Assembly (NCBI GenBank): GCA_902789365.1
Contig: CADANQ010000003.1
Location: 1 to 64,000, forward strand
Source of the DNA: an uncultured Eubacteriales bacterium
GTDB lineage: Bacteria; Bacillota; Clostridia; Christensenellales; Aristaeellaceae
Reading direction: 5' to 3'
DNA length: 64,000 bases
In this document: positions 25,233-33,257 of the stretch, in pieces
Position numbering within the stretch: the stretch's first letter is position 1
Layout: each line of letters opens with the position of its first letter
Notes under the pieces: generated by a model
Database searches by the model: none
Seen by the model: only the letters and a program-made list of their open reading frames with translations
What the model was told of the DNA's origin: nothing
Made by a program: the position numbers and the translations under genes

Positions 25233-25772
25233 TTATTCTTCTTCCCTTGTCAGGTACTCCGGTGGAACGCGCTTTGTAAGCCAGACGCCGTTGACGGAAA
25301 GAAAGAATTTGAAACCGTCCGCGGCCATACGGCCCGAATCCACGGAAAAAACCACGGGCCTGCCGTGCCGGGCGCCGACAATGCGGGCTGTCTCGCGGTT
25401 CGAGGACAGATGGACGTAAAGCCGGGACCGGGGCTCAAGGCCGGAAGCGAGGATAGAAGAAACGTATTTTTCGCCGGTGCCGTGCCAGAGGATTTCGGGC
25501 GGCAGTTTTTCGGGCAGCTCCACATCCACCGGGACGGAATGGCCCTGGTTGGCCCGGATCAGCGTATGATCGTCGTTAAAGGAATAACGTCCCTTGGGAT
25601 CGGTGCGGACGATTTCCTCCAGCGTTTCCATATCCAGGGGGTGGGTTTTGCCGACGCCGGCGATCAGTTCGCTGACGTTCGCCCACCCGTGTTCGTCCAG
25701 GGTGACGCCGGCAGTCTCGGGCTTGTGCCGGAGAATCAGAGAGATGTATTTGCTGGTTTCGATGAGGCCCAT
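25233..25772 (-). CDS. kptA: RNA 2'-phosphotransferase (KptA/Tpt1 family)
   Basis: 179 residues, full length. Tpt1 enzymes move an internal RNA 2'-phosphate to NAD, giving ADP-ribose 1'',2''-cyclic phosphate. Family features are all present: N-terminal winged helix (TSKYISLILRHKPETAGV, DEHGWANVSELIA), RYSFNDDHTLIRANQGHS, and the ART-like core LPPEILWHGTGEKYVSSILASGL, RLYVHLSSNRETARIVGARHGRPVVFSVD. Bacterial physiology is uncertain because bacteria lack the tRNA-splicing 2'-phosphate. It lies 117 bases behind a SUV3-like RNA helicase on the same strand, which suggests a joint RNA end- or damage-processing role. Confidence 0.93.
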   Translation of the reverse strand: MGLIETSKYISLILRHKPETAGVTLDEHGWANVSELIAGVGKTHPLDMETLEEIVRTDPKGRYSFNDDHTLIRANQGHSVPVDVELPEKLPPEILWHGTGEKYVSSILASGLEPRSRLYVHLSSNRETARIVGARHGRPVVFSVDSGRMAADGFKFFLSVNGVWLTKRVPPEYLTREEE

Positions 25773-25889
25773 GGTATCACGCTCCTGTTTTCGGAAATCT
25801 TTGACCGGTCCCAGCCGGCCGACATCAGGATAACACGCGGTCCGGGAATCATTGCGCTGCGTTTCCAGGGCGGCGCGGAGGGAAACCGG

Positions 25890-28244
25890 TTATCTTCGGC
25901 GATTGGGATGGCGGACCGGCGCGCCGCGGTGGCAGAAGTCGCACAGAGGATAGGGCCAGTTCCAGGGCAGGGAACGGCCGCAGCCGGAGCAGGTCCTGGC
26001 CCGGAGCTTCTGCGTGGACAGGATATGGATGATTCCCTGGGATATCAGGTCCTTGCGCCGCTGGATCTCCTGAAGGATTTCGTCCGGAAAGGAAAAAAAC
26101 AGGCGGACGTAATTATACATCAGGTCGCATCGGCGGTAATCGGCTTCCAGGCCGTCCAGCTCCGCCGTGACGCAGGATTCGGGATCCACCGGCTCGGGCA
26201 GAAGCTCTTTTGCGTCCAGGTGCTCCCCTTCGCATTCCGCGCGGTACATGCGCCGCCACAGGGTAAGAAGATCCGGCTCGGTTTCGTCGAAAGGGATGCA
26301 GACGAAACGGTAGAGCAGCGTTTTGTCGGTGCCTCGTGTCTCCGTCATCTGGACCAGGCGGGCCATTCTTTCCGAGGAGGCCTTGGAGAAAAACCCCTTG
26401 TCCTTCATGGCCTGCCAGCGGTCGATGATGGCGCTGAGCGGGAGCGGGATGCCCAGCAGGCTTTCGGGAAAACGGATGTATGCCTCGGTCAGGGGCGGAA
26501 GGGGATGGGCAAGGGCCCGCGCTACGGTTCCGCGGAAGCCGAAAGCGTTGACGTAGCCGGTGTCGTACTGGCCGTACCTGCCGGCGCGGCCCGCGATCTG
26601 CTTGATTTCGGCGTCGGTGAGGGGCCGGACGATATCGCCGTCATATTTTTCGCTTTCCAGAAACACAACGCGTTCGATGGGAAGATTCATGCCCATGGCT
26701 ATGGCGTCGGTGGAAACCACCACGTCGTTTTCGCCCTGCTGGAAGGACCGGGCCTGGCTGCGCCTCACGTCCGGGGGAAGCGCGCCGTAGATCAGCGACA
26801 CACGGAAGCCCCGCTGCCTCAGTTCGGCGGCGGCGGCATGAACGCGTGCCTTGGAGAAAACGATCAGCGCGTCCCCGGGGCGTACGGATTCCGGAAAACG
26901 GAAGCCCTCGTTCTGCACTACAAGGGGGGTCATCCTTTCGTGCCGGGTGACGGACAGGGTATCCCCGCAGTCAAGCACCATCTGCGTTAAAAGCATCTCC
27001 GCGTCGGGGGAGGCGCACAGGTGAATCTCGTCGGCGCAAAGGCCGAGGATGGCGGCGGTCCACGCACCGCCCCTGTCACGGTCGGCGATCATCTGGCATT
27101 CGTCGATGACCGCCACGTCGTAATGGGTCTCCATGTCCGCCATTTCCACAGTTGAGGACTGCACCCGGCTGCCGGGCACCCGGATCTGTTCCTCGCCCGT
27201 GACCAGGGAGCAGGGGACGTCCCGCAGATTCAGCGTTTCAAACTGTTCGGCCGCCAGCAGCCTCAGCGGCCCCAGATAAATGCCCCGGCGGGCCCCGTGA
27301 AGGCGGCCGCAGGCTTCATAGGTCTTGCCGGAATTTGTCGGTCCCAGGTGCAGGATGAAACGGCGTTTCATGGCCCGGGCGGCGGGGTAAAGATCCCGGT
27401 AGTGGGCGGGGACCGCGTCAAGAAGCGCGCTGCGGATCTGCTTTTCCCCGGCGGCGGCGGCGTCCGCCCGCTTCTGCAGGTGTCGTACGGAACTGTTTTC
27501 ACCGATAAGACGACGGATCCTGTCCGATGTAAAGCGCTTGCGGGTGCGGGCAATCACGGTATCCCGGGCGGACCTGTATTCCCTGTCCAGCGCGTCGCCC
27601 ACCGTGCCCCCGCCCGGCATGCGGACATTCCTGCATCCGCGCAGGGACGGAAGGGAAGGTTCGATTTCTTTTCGGATCAGGGAAAGGAGGGTATCGGGAG
27701 AAAAGGCGCTGTCGATGACCGAAACGGGAAGACCGTTTTGAAACACGTTCCTCATCATCCATGCGTTGACGCTCATGCCGCGTCTGTCCCCGGGCACAAG
27801 AAACGCAAGGTTTCCGCGCATAAGGAAACGGGCCGTGCGTTCCTCCGCGTCGGCGGTGATGCGGCCCATCCTTTTATCAAGGAGCACGCGGATCCGGTCC
27901 CCGGAGACCAGACGGACGGCGGCCCTGGCGTGACCGGGCGTGACGCGGCATCGCCGGACGGACCGGAGGAAATCAAGGTCGATTTCCTCCCCGGAATTCA
28001 GCTGATTCGCGATAAGCTTGGCGAGAAGGTCGAAATCGGCGCGGTAATAATCGGTAGGAAGTTCTCCCCGCCGGAGAGAAGCGCTCACCTTGTCCGCGCG
28101 CCGCAGATGATAGAGCGCGCTCTCATAGGCCTGTTCGCCGGAAGAATCCGAGCCTGTTTTTTTGAGGGCCTGACGGGCGAGGTAGCGTTCCCTTTCACGG
28201 ATTACCGCCTCGATGTAGGCCTGCAGAGCCTTTTGATCTTCCAT
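25890..28244 (-). CDS. SUV3-like DExH-box RNA helicase with C-terminal zinc ribbon
   Basis: 784 residues. The N-terminal ~300 residues are helical and not assigned. The helicase core begins at RFILHLGPTNSGKTYEA (motif I) and GIYLGPLRLLAAEQFE, both characteristic of SUV3, the RNA helicase of the mitochondrial degradosome. Then come VIDECQMI (motif II), DALIVFSKARVHAAA, VVVSTDAIAMGMNLPIERVVF and QIAGRAGRYG (motif VI). The C-terminal SUV3-type extension is followed by a four-Cys zinc ribbon (CSGCG ... CDFC). It presumably unwinds structured or damaged RNA. It is first in a two-gene unit with kptA and has its own strong promoter. Confidence 0.88.
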   Translation of the reverse strand: MEDQKALQAYIEAVIRERERYLARQALKKTGSDSSGEQAYESALYHLRRADKVSASLRRGELPTDYYRADFDLLAKLIANQLNSGEEIDLDFLRSVRRCRVTPGHARAAVRLVSGDRIRVLLDKRMGRITADAEERTARFLMRGNLAFLVPGDRRGMSVNAWMMRNVFQNGLPVSVIDSAFSPDTLLSLIRKEIEPSLPSLRGCRNVRMPGGGTVGDALDREYRSARDTVIARTRKRFTSDRIRRLIGENSSVRHLQKRADAAAAGEKQIRSALLDAVPAHYRDLYPAARAMKRRFILHLGPTNSGKTYEACGRLHGARRGIYLGPLRLLAAEQFETLNLRDVPCSLVTGEEQIRVPGSRVQSSTVEMADMETHYDVAVIDECQMIADRDRGGAWTAAILGLCADEIHLCASPDAEMLLTQMVLDCGDTLSVTRHERMTPLVVQNEGFRFPESVRPGDALIVFSKARVHAAAAELRQRGFRVSLIYGALPPDVRRSQARSFQQGENDVVVSTDAIAMGMNLPIERVVFLESEKYDGDIVRPLTDAEIKQIAGRAGRYGQYDTGYVNAFGFRGTVARALAHPLPPLTEAYIRFPESLLGIPLPLSAIIDRWQAMKDKGFFSKASSERMARLVQMTETRGTDKTLLYRFVCIPFDETEPDLLTLWRRMYRAECEGEHLDAKELLPEPVDPESCVTAELDGLEADYRRCDLMYNYVRLFFSFPDEILQEIQRRKDLISQGIIHILSTQKLRARTCSGCGRSLPWNWPYPLCDFCHRGAPVRHPNRRR

Positions 28245-28349
28245 AGACCACCTGAAAAGATAATGTGTTTTTCTTCCCTTTGTCAGGGTCTGACGTGAGG
28301 CAGGGAAGGAAACGGCATGCCTCCCGGACCTGTAAAGACAGACTATTTT

Positions 28350-28378
28350 ATCATAATGGACGGATACCGGGATGTCAA
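28350..28378 (-). promoter_or_regulatory. Promoter of the helicase-kptA operon
   Basis: Minus strand: perfect TTGACA (28378-28373), 17-base spacer, TATGAT (28355-28350), about 100 bases before the start at 28244. Confidence 0.7.
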
Positions 28379-28467
28379 GCGCTCTGCCCGGAGCCGCAGC
28401 CGGCGAGAGTTTGGATAAGAATTAGCATTTTTTAGTCTTCTGTGCGGACAATTGGGCGCGGTAAGGG

Positions 28468-28497
28468 TAGACTTGTTCAATATGAGTGTGTTATAAT
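28468..28497 (+). promoter_or_regulatory. Promoter of the Ca2+ ATPase/Ter operon
   Basis: TAGACT (28468-28473), 18-base spacer, perfect TATAAT (28492-28497), giving a ~110-base leader to the ATG at 28617. The leader has short GC hairpins, but I could not match it to the yybP-ykoY or any other riboswitch. The rest of the 372-base divergent gap (28245-28616) holds only the leftward promoter. Confidence 0.5.
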
Positions 28498-28616
28498 AGC
28501 CCTTAAAGAACCAGACTTCCGCGAATGCGAATGATCAGCGCCCGCGTCACATTGCGGGGAGAGTTTGTGCAGCGCCGCGGGACGTCCGGCAAGTTTTAAA
28601 AAGGAAGGAAAGCAAA

Positions 28617-31292
28617 ATGGAACTGAAAGGCTTGACTGCGAAACAGGTCGAGGAGAGCCGCAAACAGTACGGCGCGAATGTATTGACACAGATCCCTCCG
28701 GACCCACTGTGGAAAAAGATTCTGGAGGGCTTTAAAGACCCGATGATCATGATCCTGCTGGTAGCCCTAGCCATCCAGGTGGTCCTGTGGATCATGGGCA
28801 AGGCCGAATGGTATGAACCCGTGTGCGTGCTGGTGGCCATTCTGCTGGCCAACGGCGTCGCTTCCGTCTCCGAACACAGCCAGGAGGGGAAGGCCGGCGC
28901 CCTGAAGGCCGAGGAAGAAGCCAAGGAAATGACCAAGATTCTCCGCGACGGCGAACTGCATGAAATGCATGTCAGCGAAGTCGTCACCGGGGACCTGATC
29001 TATCTCCAGGCCGGTGACAAGATTCCCGCCGACGGCGAGATTGTCGACGGCGAGATTATGGTGGACCAGGCCGCCCTCAACGGCGAGACCGAGGAAGCCC
29101 GCAAGAACCCGGATACGAAGGGCGAGGGCTACCAGGTGAAGGACCTGCTGAATACCCATTACGCCTATCGCGGCACGGTGGTCGTGTCCGGCGAAGCCTA
29201 TATGCAGGTGAAGGTCGTCGGCGACAAGACCCTGTTCGGCGAACTGGCCCTGGAGGTTCAGGAGGACACCCGCGAAACGCCCCTGCAGGTCAAGCTGGGC
29301 AAGCTGGCCAAGCAGATTTCCATGTTCGGTTACATCGGTGCCATCGCCATCATTCTCGGCGTCATCCTGATCAACTTGTTCAACGGGAATGTTGCCAGCG
29401 AGGCTTTTCAGAAGGACGCGGTGTCCAACTGGATCAAGCTTCTCATCGAAGCGGTCACCGTGGCGGTCACCATCATCGTATGTGCGGTGCCCGAAGGTCT
29501 GCCGATGCTGACCAGCATCCTTTTGTCCTTCCAGTCCATCCGCATGATCAAGGACAATGTGCTTGTCCGCAAGATCAACGGTCTTGAGACCGCCGGTTCC
29601 CTGTCCCTTCTGTTCACCGACAAGACCGGCACCATCACCCAGGGCAAGCTTTCGGTGGTCGAACTTGCTACCGGCAACCAGCGCATCTTCACCAAGCTGG
29701 ATGATCTGCCCCCCACCATGCGCCGCGATGTGGTCACCGGTATCGGCCTGAACAACTCCGCCACGGTCTCCGGCAAGGAAATCATCGGCGGAAACTCAAC
29801 CGACCGGGCCATGATGGCCTTCCTTCTGGGCGAAGGCGCGGTGGCCGAGATGTCCAAGGACGAGGTGAGGGCATTCAATCCCTTCAACTCCACCAAGAAG
29901 ATGTCCGACGTTACCGTGGAGCACAACGGCAAGACCGTTGTCTATCTTAAAGGCGCGCCTGAAAGGATTATCGAACGCTGCGACAAATTCATCGATGAGG
30001 AAGGCGACGTCAAACCCCTGAACGAAGAGACCCGCTCCTCCCTGATGAACTACATGAACACCCAGGCCGGCAGGTCCATGCGTCTTCTGGGCGTTGCCAA
30101 GACCGAGGGCGATCCCGAGGGGCGCGACCTGACGCTGGTGTGCGTCCTGTCCATCCGTGACAACGTCCGCAAGGAAGTCATCCCCGCCATCAAGGAAGTT
30201 CAGGACGCCGGCATCCAGGTGGTTATGGTCACCGGCGACCGCAAGGAGACCGCCGTGGCCATCGCCAGGGAATCCGGCCTGCTGCGCGATCCCTCCGAGG
30301 TGGCCCTGACCAGCGCCGAAATGGCCGAGATGAGCGACGACGAACTCAAGCGCAATCTGCCCAAGCTGCGTGTCGTGGCCCGCGCCCTGCCCACCGACAA
30401 ATCCCGTCTGGTGCGCGTCGCCCAGGAAATGAACCTGGTGGTCGGCATGACCGGCGACGGCGTCAACGATTCTCCCGCCCTCAAGAAAGCCGACGTGGGC
30501 TTCGCCATGGGCTCCGGCACCGAGGTGGCCAAGGAAGCCGGCGACATCACCATCCTGGACGACAACTTCACCTCCATTGACAAGGCCATCCTCTACGGCC
30601 GTACGATGTTCAAGTCCATCCGCAAATTCCTGATCTTCCAGCTGACGGTCAACGTGGCGGCCGTGCTTACCTGCTTCCTGGCTCCGTTCTTCGGTGAAAA
30701 CGAGATCCTGACGGTAATCCAGCTGCTCCTCATCAACTTGGCCATGGATACCCTTGCGGCCATCGCCTTCGGTTCCGAGCCCGCCCTGAAGGAGTACATG
30801 AAGGAAAAGCCCATCGCCCGCGACGCATCCATCGTTTCAAAGAATATGCTGGTGCAGATCATCTGCAGCGCGCTGTTTATAACGGCAGCCTGCCTGTGCA
30901 TTCGCTTCATTCCCGCCATGTGGAACCTGATCGGCGCGAACGCGACCGGCTTCGACTGGACTATCATTTCGGACAAGATCGGAAAGTCCAATATGCAGCT
31001 GTACCTCAATTCCGCTGTATTCGCGACCTTCATGATGGCCATCACCTTCAACGGGTTCAACGCCCGCACGGAACACCTGAATGTGTTTGAGGGCCTGGGC
31101 CGCAACAAGAACTTCCTGATCGTTATGGGCGTCATTTTCCTGGCTCAGTTCGTGTTCGTCTCCATTGGCGGCGATGTACTGAGCGTCCGTCCCCTAAGCG
31201 CCACCACCTGGCTTGTGTGCTGCGCCCTTGCATTCCTGGTGATCCTTGTCGGCACCCTCGTCAAGTCGATGAACGGCAAAAAGACTGCCTGA
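28617..31292 (+). CDS. Calcium-translocating P-type ATPase, PMCA type
   Basis: 891 residues. It pumps Ca2+ (or a similar cation) out of the cytosol using ATP. Phosphorylated Asp335 in FTDKTGTITQ; actuator-domain TGE motif in LNGETEEA; membrane helix M4 with VPEGLP, a Ca-site signature; nucleotide-binding KGAPERII; hinge MVTGDRKETA and MTGDGVNDSPALKKADVGFAMG. N-terminal LTAKQVEESRKQYGANVL fits the cation ATPase N-domain. No regulatory metal-binding repeats. It leads the Ter operon, fitting the calcium-binding nature of TerD proteins. The N-terminus is supported by AAAAGGAAGGA. Confidence 0.93.
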   Translation: MELKGLTAKQVEESRKQYGANVLTQIPPDPLWKKILEGFKDPMIMILLVALAIQVVLWIMGKAEWYEPVCVLVAILLANGVASVSEHSQEGKAGALKAEEEAKEMTKILRDGELHEMHVSEVVTGDLIYLQAGDKIPADGEIVDGEIMVDQAALNGETEEARKNPDTKGEGYQVKDLLNTHYAYRGTVVVSGEAYMQVKVVGDKTLFGELALEVQEDTRETPLQVKLGKLAKQISMFGYIGAIAIILGVILINLFNGNVASEAFQKDAVSNWIKLLIEAVTVAVTIIVCAVPEGLPMLTSILLSFQSIRMIKDNVLVRKINGLETAGSLSLLFTDKTGTITQGKLSVVELATGNQRIFTKLDDLPPTMRRDVVTGIGLNNSATVSGKEIIGGNSTDRAMMAFLLGEGAVAEMSKDEVRAFNPFNSTKKMSDVTVEHNGKTVVYLKGAPERIIERCDKFIDEEGDVKPLNEETRSSLMNYMNTQAGRSMRLLGVAKTEGDPEGRDLTLVCVLSIRDNVRKEVIPAIKEVQDAGIQVVMVTGDRKETAVAIARESGLLRDPSEVALTSAEMAEMSDDELKRNLPKLRVVARALPTDKSRLVRVAQEMNLVVGMTGDGVNDSPALKKADVGFAMGSGTEVAKEAGDITILDDNFTSIDKAILYGRTMFKSIRKFLIFQLTVNVAAVLTCFLAPFFGENEILTVIQLLLINLAMDTLAAIAFGSEPALKEYMKEKPIARDASIVSKNMLVQIICSALFITAACLCIRFIPAMWNLIGANATGFDWTIISDKIGKSNMQLYLNSAVFATFMMAITFNGFNARTEHLNVFEGLGRNKNFLIVMGVIFLAQFVFVSIGGDVLSVRPLSATTWLVCCALAFLVILVGTLVKSMNGKKTA

Positions 31293-31301
31293 ACCTGATA
31301 G

Positions 31302-31330
31302 CCTGCCCTGCGGATAACCCGCGGGGCGGG
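31302..31330 (+). promoter_or_regulatory. Intercistronic hairpin between the ATPase and first terD
   Basis: GCCCTGCGG (31305-31313) pairs with CCGCGGGGC (31319-31327) with one wobble, extendable by three pairs. It is followed by an A-rich stretch, not a U-tract. It may tune or protect the two mRNA parts. Confidence 0.45.
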
Positions 31331-31361
31331 ACGGAATAAAAAATACACAGGAGGAACACAT

Positions 31362-31967
31362 ATGGTTAACCTGAAAAAAGGCGAAAAGATCAACCTGACC
31401 AAGAGCGACGCCGGCCTGAAGAAAATCATGGTCGGCCTGGGCTGGGACGAAGCTCAGCCCCAGCAGCGCGGCCTGAAAGCCCTGTTTTCGGCCAAGCCCG
31501 CCGACATCGACTGCGACGCGTCCGTCATCCTGTGCGGTGAGAACGGCAAGCTGATCTCCTCGAAGGACTTCTGCATCTACTTCGGCAACCTCAGGCATCC
31601 CAGCGGAGCCGTCATCCATCAGGGCGACAACCTGACCGGCGGCGGCGAGGGTGACGACGAGCAGATTATGGTGGACCTGTCGCTCATGCCTGCGGAAGTG
31701 GCCAAGCTCGTCTTTGTGGTGAATATCTACGACGCCAACGTGCGCAAACAGCACTTTGGCATGATCAGGAACGCTTTCATCCGCCTGGTCAATACCAAGA
31801 ATAATACCGAAATCTGCCGCTACAACCTGACGGATGACTACAGCGGCTCCACCGGCCTGATTGTCGGCGAGCTTTTCCGCAGCGGCAACGAATGGCAGTT
31901 CAACGCCATCGGCAGGGGTGTCGCCGAAGCCAGCCGCCTGCAGAAGCTGGTCGATATGTACAAATAA
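31362..31967 (+). CDS. terD: TerD family calcium-binding stress protein (first copy)
   Basis: 201 residues covering one TerD domain: LKKGEKINLTKSDAGLKKIMVGLGWD, IDCDASVILCGENGKL, the acidic calcium loop GDNLTGGGEGDDEQIMVDLS, and FRSGNEWQFNAIGRG. It carries an insertion between strands (EAQPQQRGLKALFSAKPA) absent from the second copy. TerD proteins bind Ca2+ through conserved Asp residues and belong to tellurite/phage/stress resistance modules; their biochemical task is not settled. RBS CAGGAGG. Confidence 0.92.
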   Translation: MVNLKKGEKINLTKSDAGLKKIMVGLGWDEAQPQQRGLKALFSAKPADIDCDASVILCGENGKLISSKDFCIYFGNLRHPSGAVIHQGDNLTGGGEGDDEQIMVDLSLMPAEVAKLVFVVNIYDANVRKQHFGMIRNAFIRLVNTKNNTEICRYNLTDDYSGSTGLIVGELFRSGNEWQFNAIGRGVAEASRLQKLVDMYK

Positions 31968-31999
31968 TAAAAAACAAATAAAGAAAGGAAGTAAAAGTT

Positions 32000-32584
32000 A
32001 TGGCAGTCAACCTTCAAAAAGGACAGAAAATCAGTTTGCAGAAGAGCGTGAAGCTGGCCCTGGTCGGCCTGGGCTGGGATACCAACCGCTACACCGGCAC
32101 CGCTGATTTCGATCTTGACGCCAGCGCGTTCCTCCTCGGCGCGAACGGCAAAGTCCGCAAGGATTCCGACTTCATCTTTTACGGCAATCTCCAGAGCGAC
32201 GACGGATCGGTCATCCACACCGGCGACAGCCTGGAAGGCGGCAGCGGCGGAGACGACGAGACCCTGTTCATCGATTTCACCAAGGTGCCCGCGGATGTGC
32301 AGAAAATCGCCATCACCGTGACCATCTACGAGGCTCAGGAACGGGGCCAGAACTTCGGCCAGGTATCCAACGCTTATGTCCGCGTAGCCCGCAGGACCAG
32401 CGAAAGCGATACGGTGGGCATCGAGGAGCTTCGCTACGACCTGGGCGAGGAATTCTCCATCGAGACGGCGCTGGTGGTCTGCGAGATCTACCGCAGCGGC
32501 TCGGACTGGAAGTTCAATGCGGTCGGCGCCGGCTATCAGGGCGGCCTGTATGCCCTGTGCAAGGCCTACGGCGTCAACGTCTGA
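32000..32584 (+). CDS. terD: TerD family calcium-binding stress protein (second copy)
   Basis: 194 residues, a tandem paralogue of the preceding gene: AVNLQKGQKISLQKSVKLALVGLGWD, DFDLDASAFLLGANGKV, the loop GDSLEGGSGGDDETLFIDFTKV, and FRSG replaced by YRSGSDWKFNAVGAG. This copy follows the TerD consensus more closely (DLDASAFLL). Separate copies probably form mixed assemblies, as in yceC-D-E of B. subtilis. RBS AAAGGAAG. It lies 32 bases after the first copy. Confidence 0.93.
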   Translation: MAVNLQKGQKISLQKSVKLALVGLGWDTNRYTGTADFDLDASAFLLGANGKVRKDSDFIFYGNLQSDDGSVIHTGDSLEGGSGGDDETLFIDFTKVPADVQKIAITVTIYEAQERGQNFGQVSNAYVRVARRTSESDTVGIEELRYDLGEEFSIETALVVCEIYRSGSDWKFNAVGAGYQGGLYALCKAYGVNV

Positions 32585-32602
32585 TCCCACATACGTACTT
32601 AT

Positions 32603-32637
32603 CGGCGCGGGCAGCGCGCGAAAGCCTGCCCGCGCCG
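32603..32637 (+). promoter_or_regulatory. Stable hairpin between terD and rhomboid genes
   Basis: Perfect 12-bp stem CGGCGCGGGCAG (32603-32614) with CTGCCCGCGCCG (32626-32637), followed only by GTTTAAA. A weak terminator or attenuator is possible, which would make TerD more abundant than the downstream products. Confidence 0.5.
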
Positions 32638-32655
32638 GTTTAAAGAGGGAAAAGC

Positions 32656-33255
32656 ATGAAGGGTAACAGAACAAAGCTTCGCCTGTCCTTCAATTCGCCC
32701 GCGATCCTTGTCTTTACCGCCATCTGCATCGGTGTGCAGCTTTTGGACCTTGCCACCGGCGGACGGAGCAACGGCATCCTGTTCAGCGTATACCGCTCGT
32801 CCCTGAGGGACCCGCTGACCTATATCCGCTGCATAACCCACGTTTTCGGGCATTCAGGCTGGGAACACCTGGTAAACAACATCATGTATATCCTGATCCT
32901 GGGGCCGATGCTGGAAGAAAAGTACGGGACGCAGAACATTATCTTTGTCATGCTGGCAACGGCGCTGGTAATCGGCATCATCAATCCCATTCTGTTCCCG
33001 AACGTGAGGCTGCTTGGGGCCAGCGGCATCGTGTTTGCTTTCATCGTGCTTTCTTCCATCACAGTCAGGGAAAACGGACAGATTCCCGTAACGTTCATTC
33101 TTGTGGTGCTCTTGTATCTGGGGCAGCAGATATACGAGGGTCTATCCGCCGCGGATAACGTGTCCCAGATTGCCCATATCATCGGCGGCATCGTGGGGGC
33201 GATTCTTGGATTTGTCATGAACAGCCTGTCGATGAAAAACAGAAGGAATTATTAA
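32656..33255 (+). CDS. Rhomboid family intramembrane serine protease
   Basis: 199 residues with about six membrane helices. Catalytic Ser123 in LLGASGIVFAF (GxSG) and His174 in QIAHIIGG, the rhomboid dyad. The helix-2 motif HVFGHSGWEHLVNNIMYILILG contains the conserved HxxxN region of the family. It cleaves membrane-spanning substrates; none is evident. It is inside the Ter operon, with the YceG gene starting two bases after its stop, an uncommon partner for TerD. Confidence 0.9.
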   Translation: MKGNRTKLRLSFNSPAILVFTAICIGVQLLDLATGGRSNGILFSVYRSSLRDPLTYIRCITHVFGHSGWEHLVNNIMYILILGPMLEEKYGTQNIIFVMLATALVIGIINPILFPNVRLLGASGIVFAFIVLSSITVRENGQIPVTFILVVLLYLGQQIYEGLSAADNVSQIAHIIGGIVGAILGFVMNSLSMKNRRNY

Positions 33256-33257
33256 CC

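Noticed and set aside
28498..28616. yybP-ykoY manganese riboswitch before the P-type ATPase
   Set aside because: The position would be right, but I could not place its conserved loops on the leader; a covariance search would decide.
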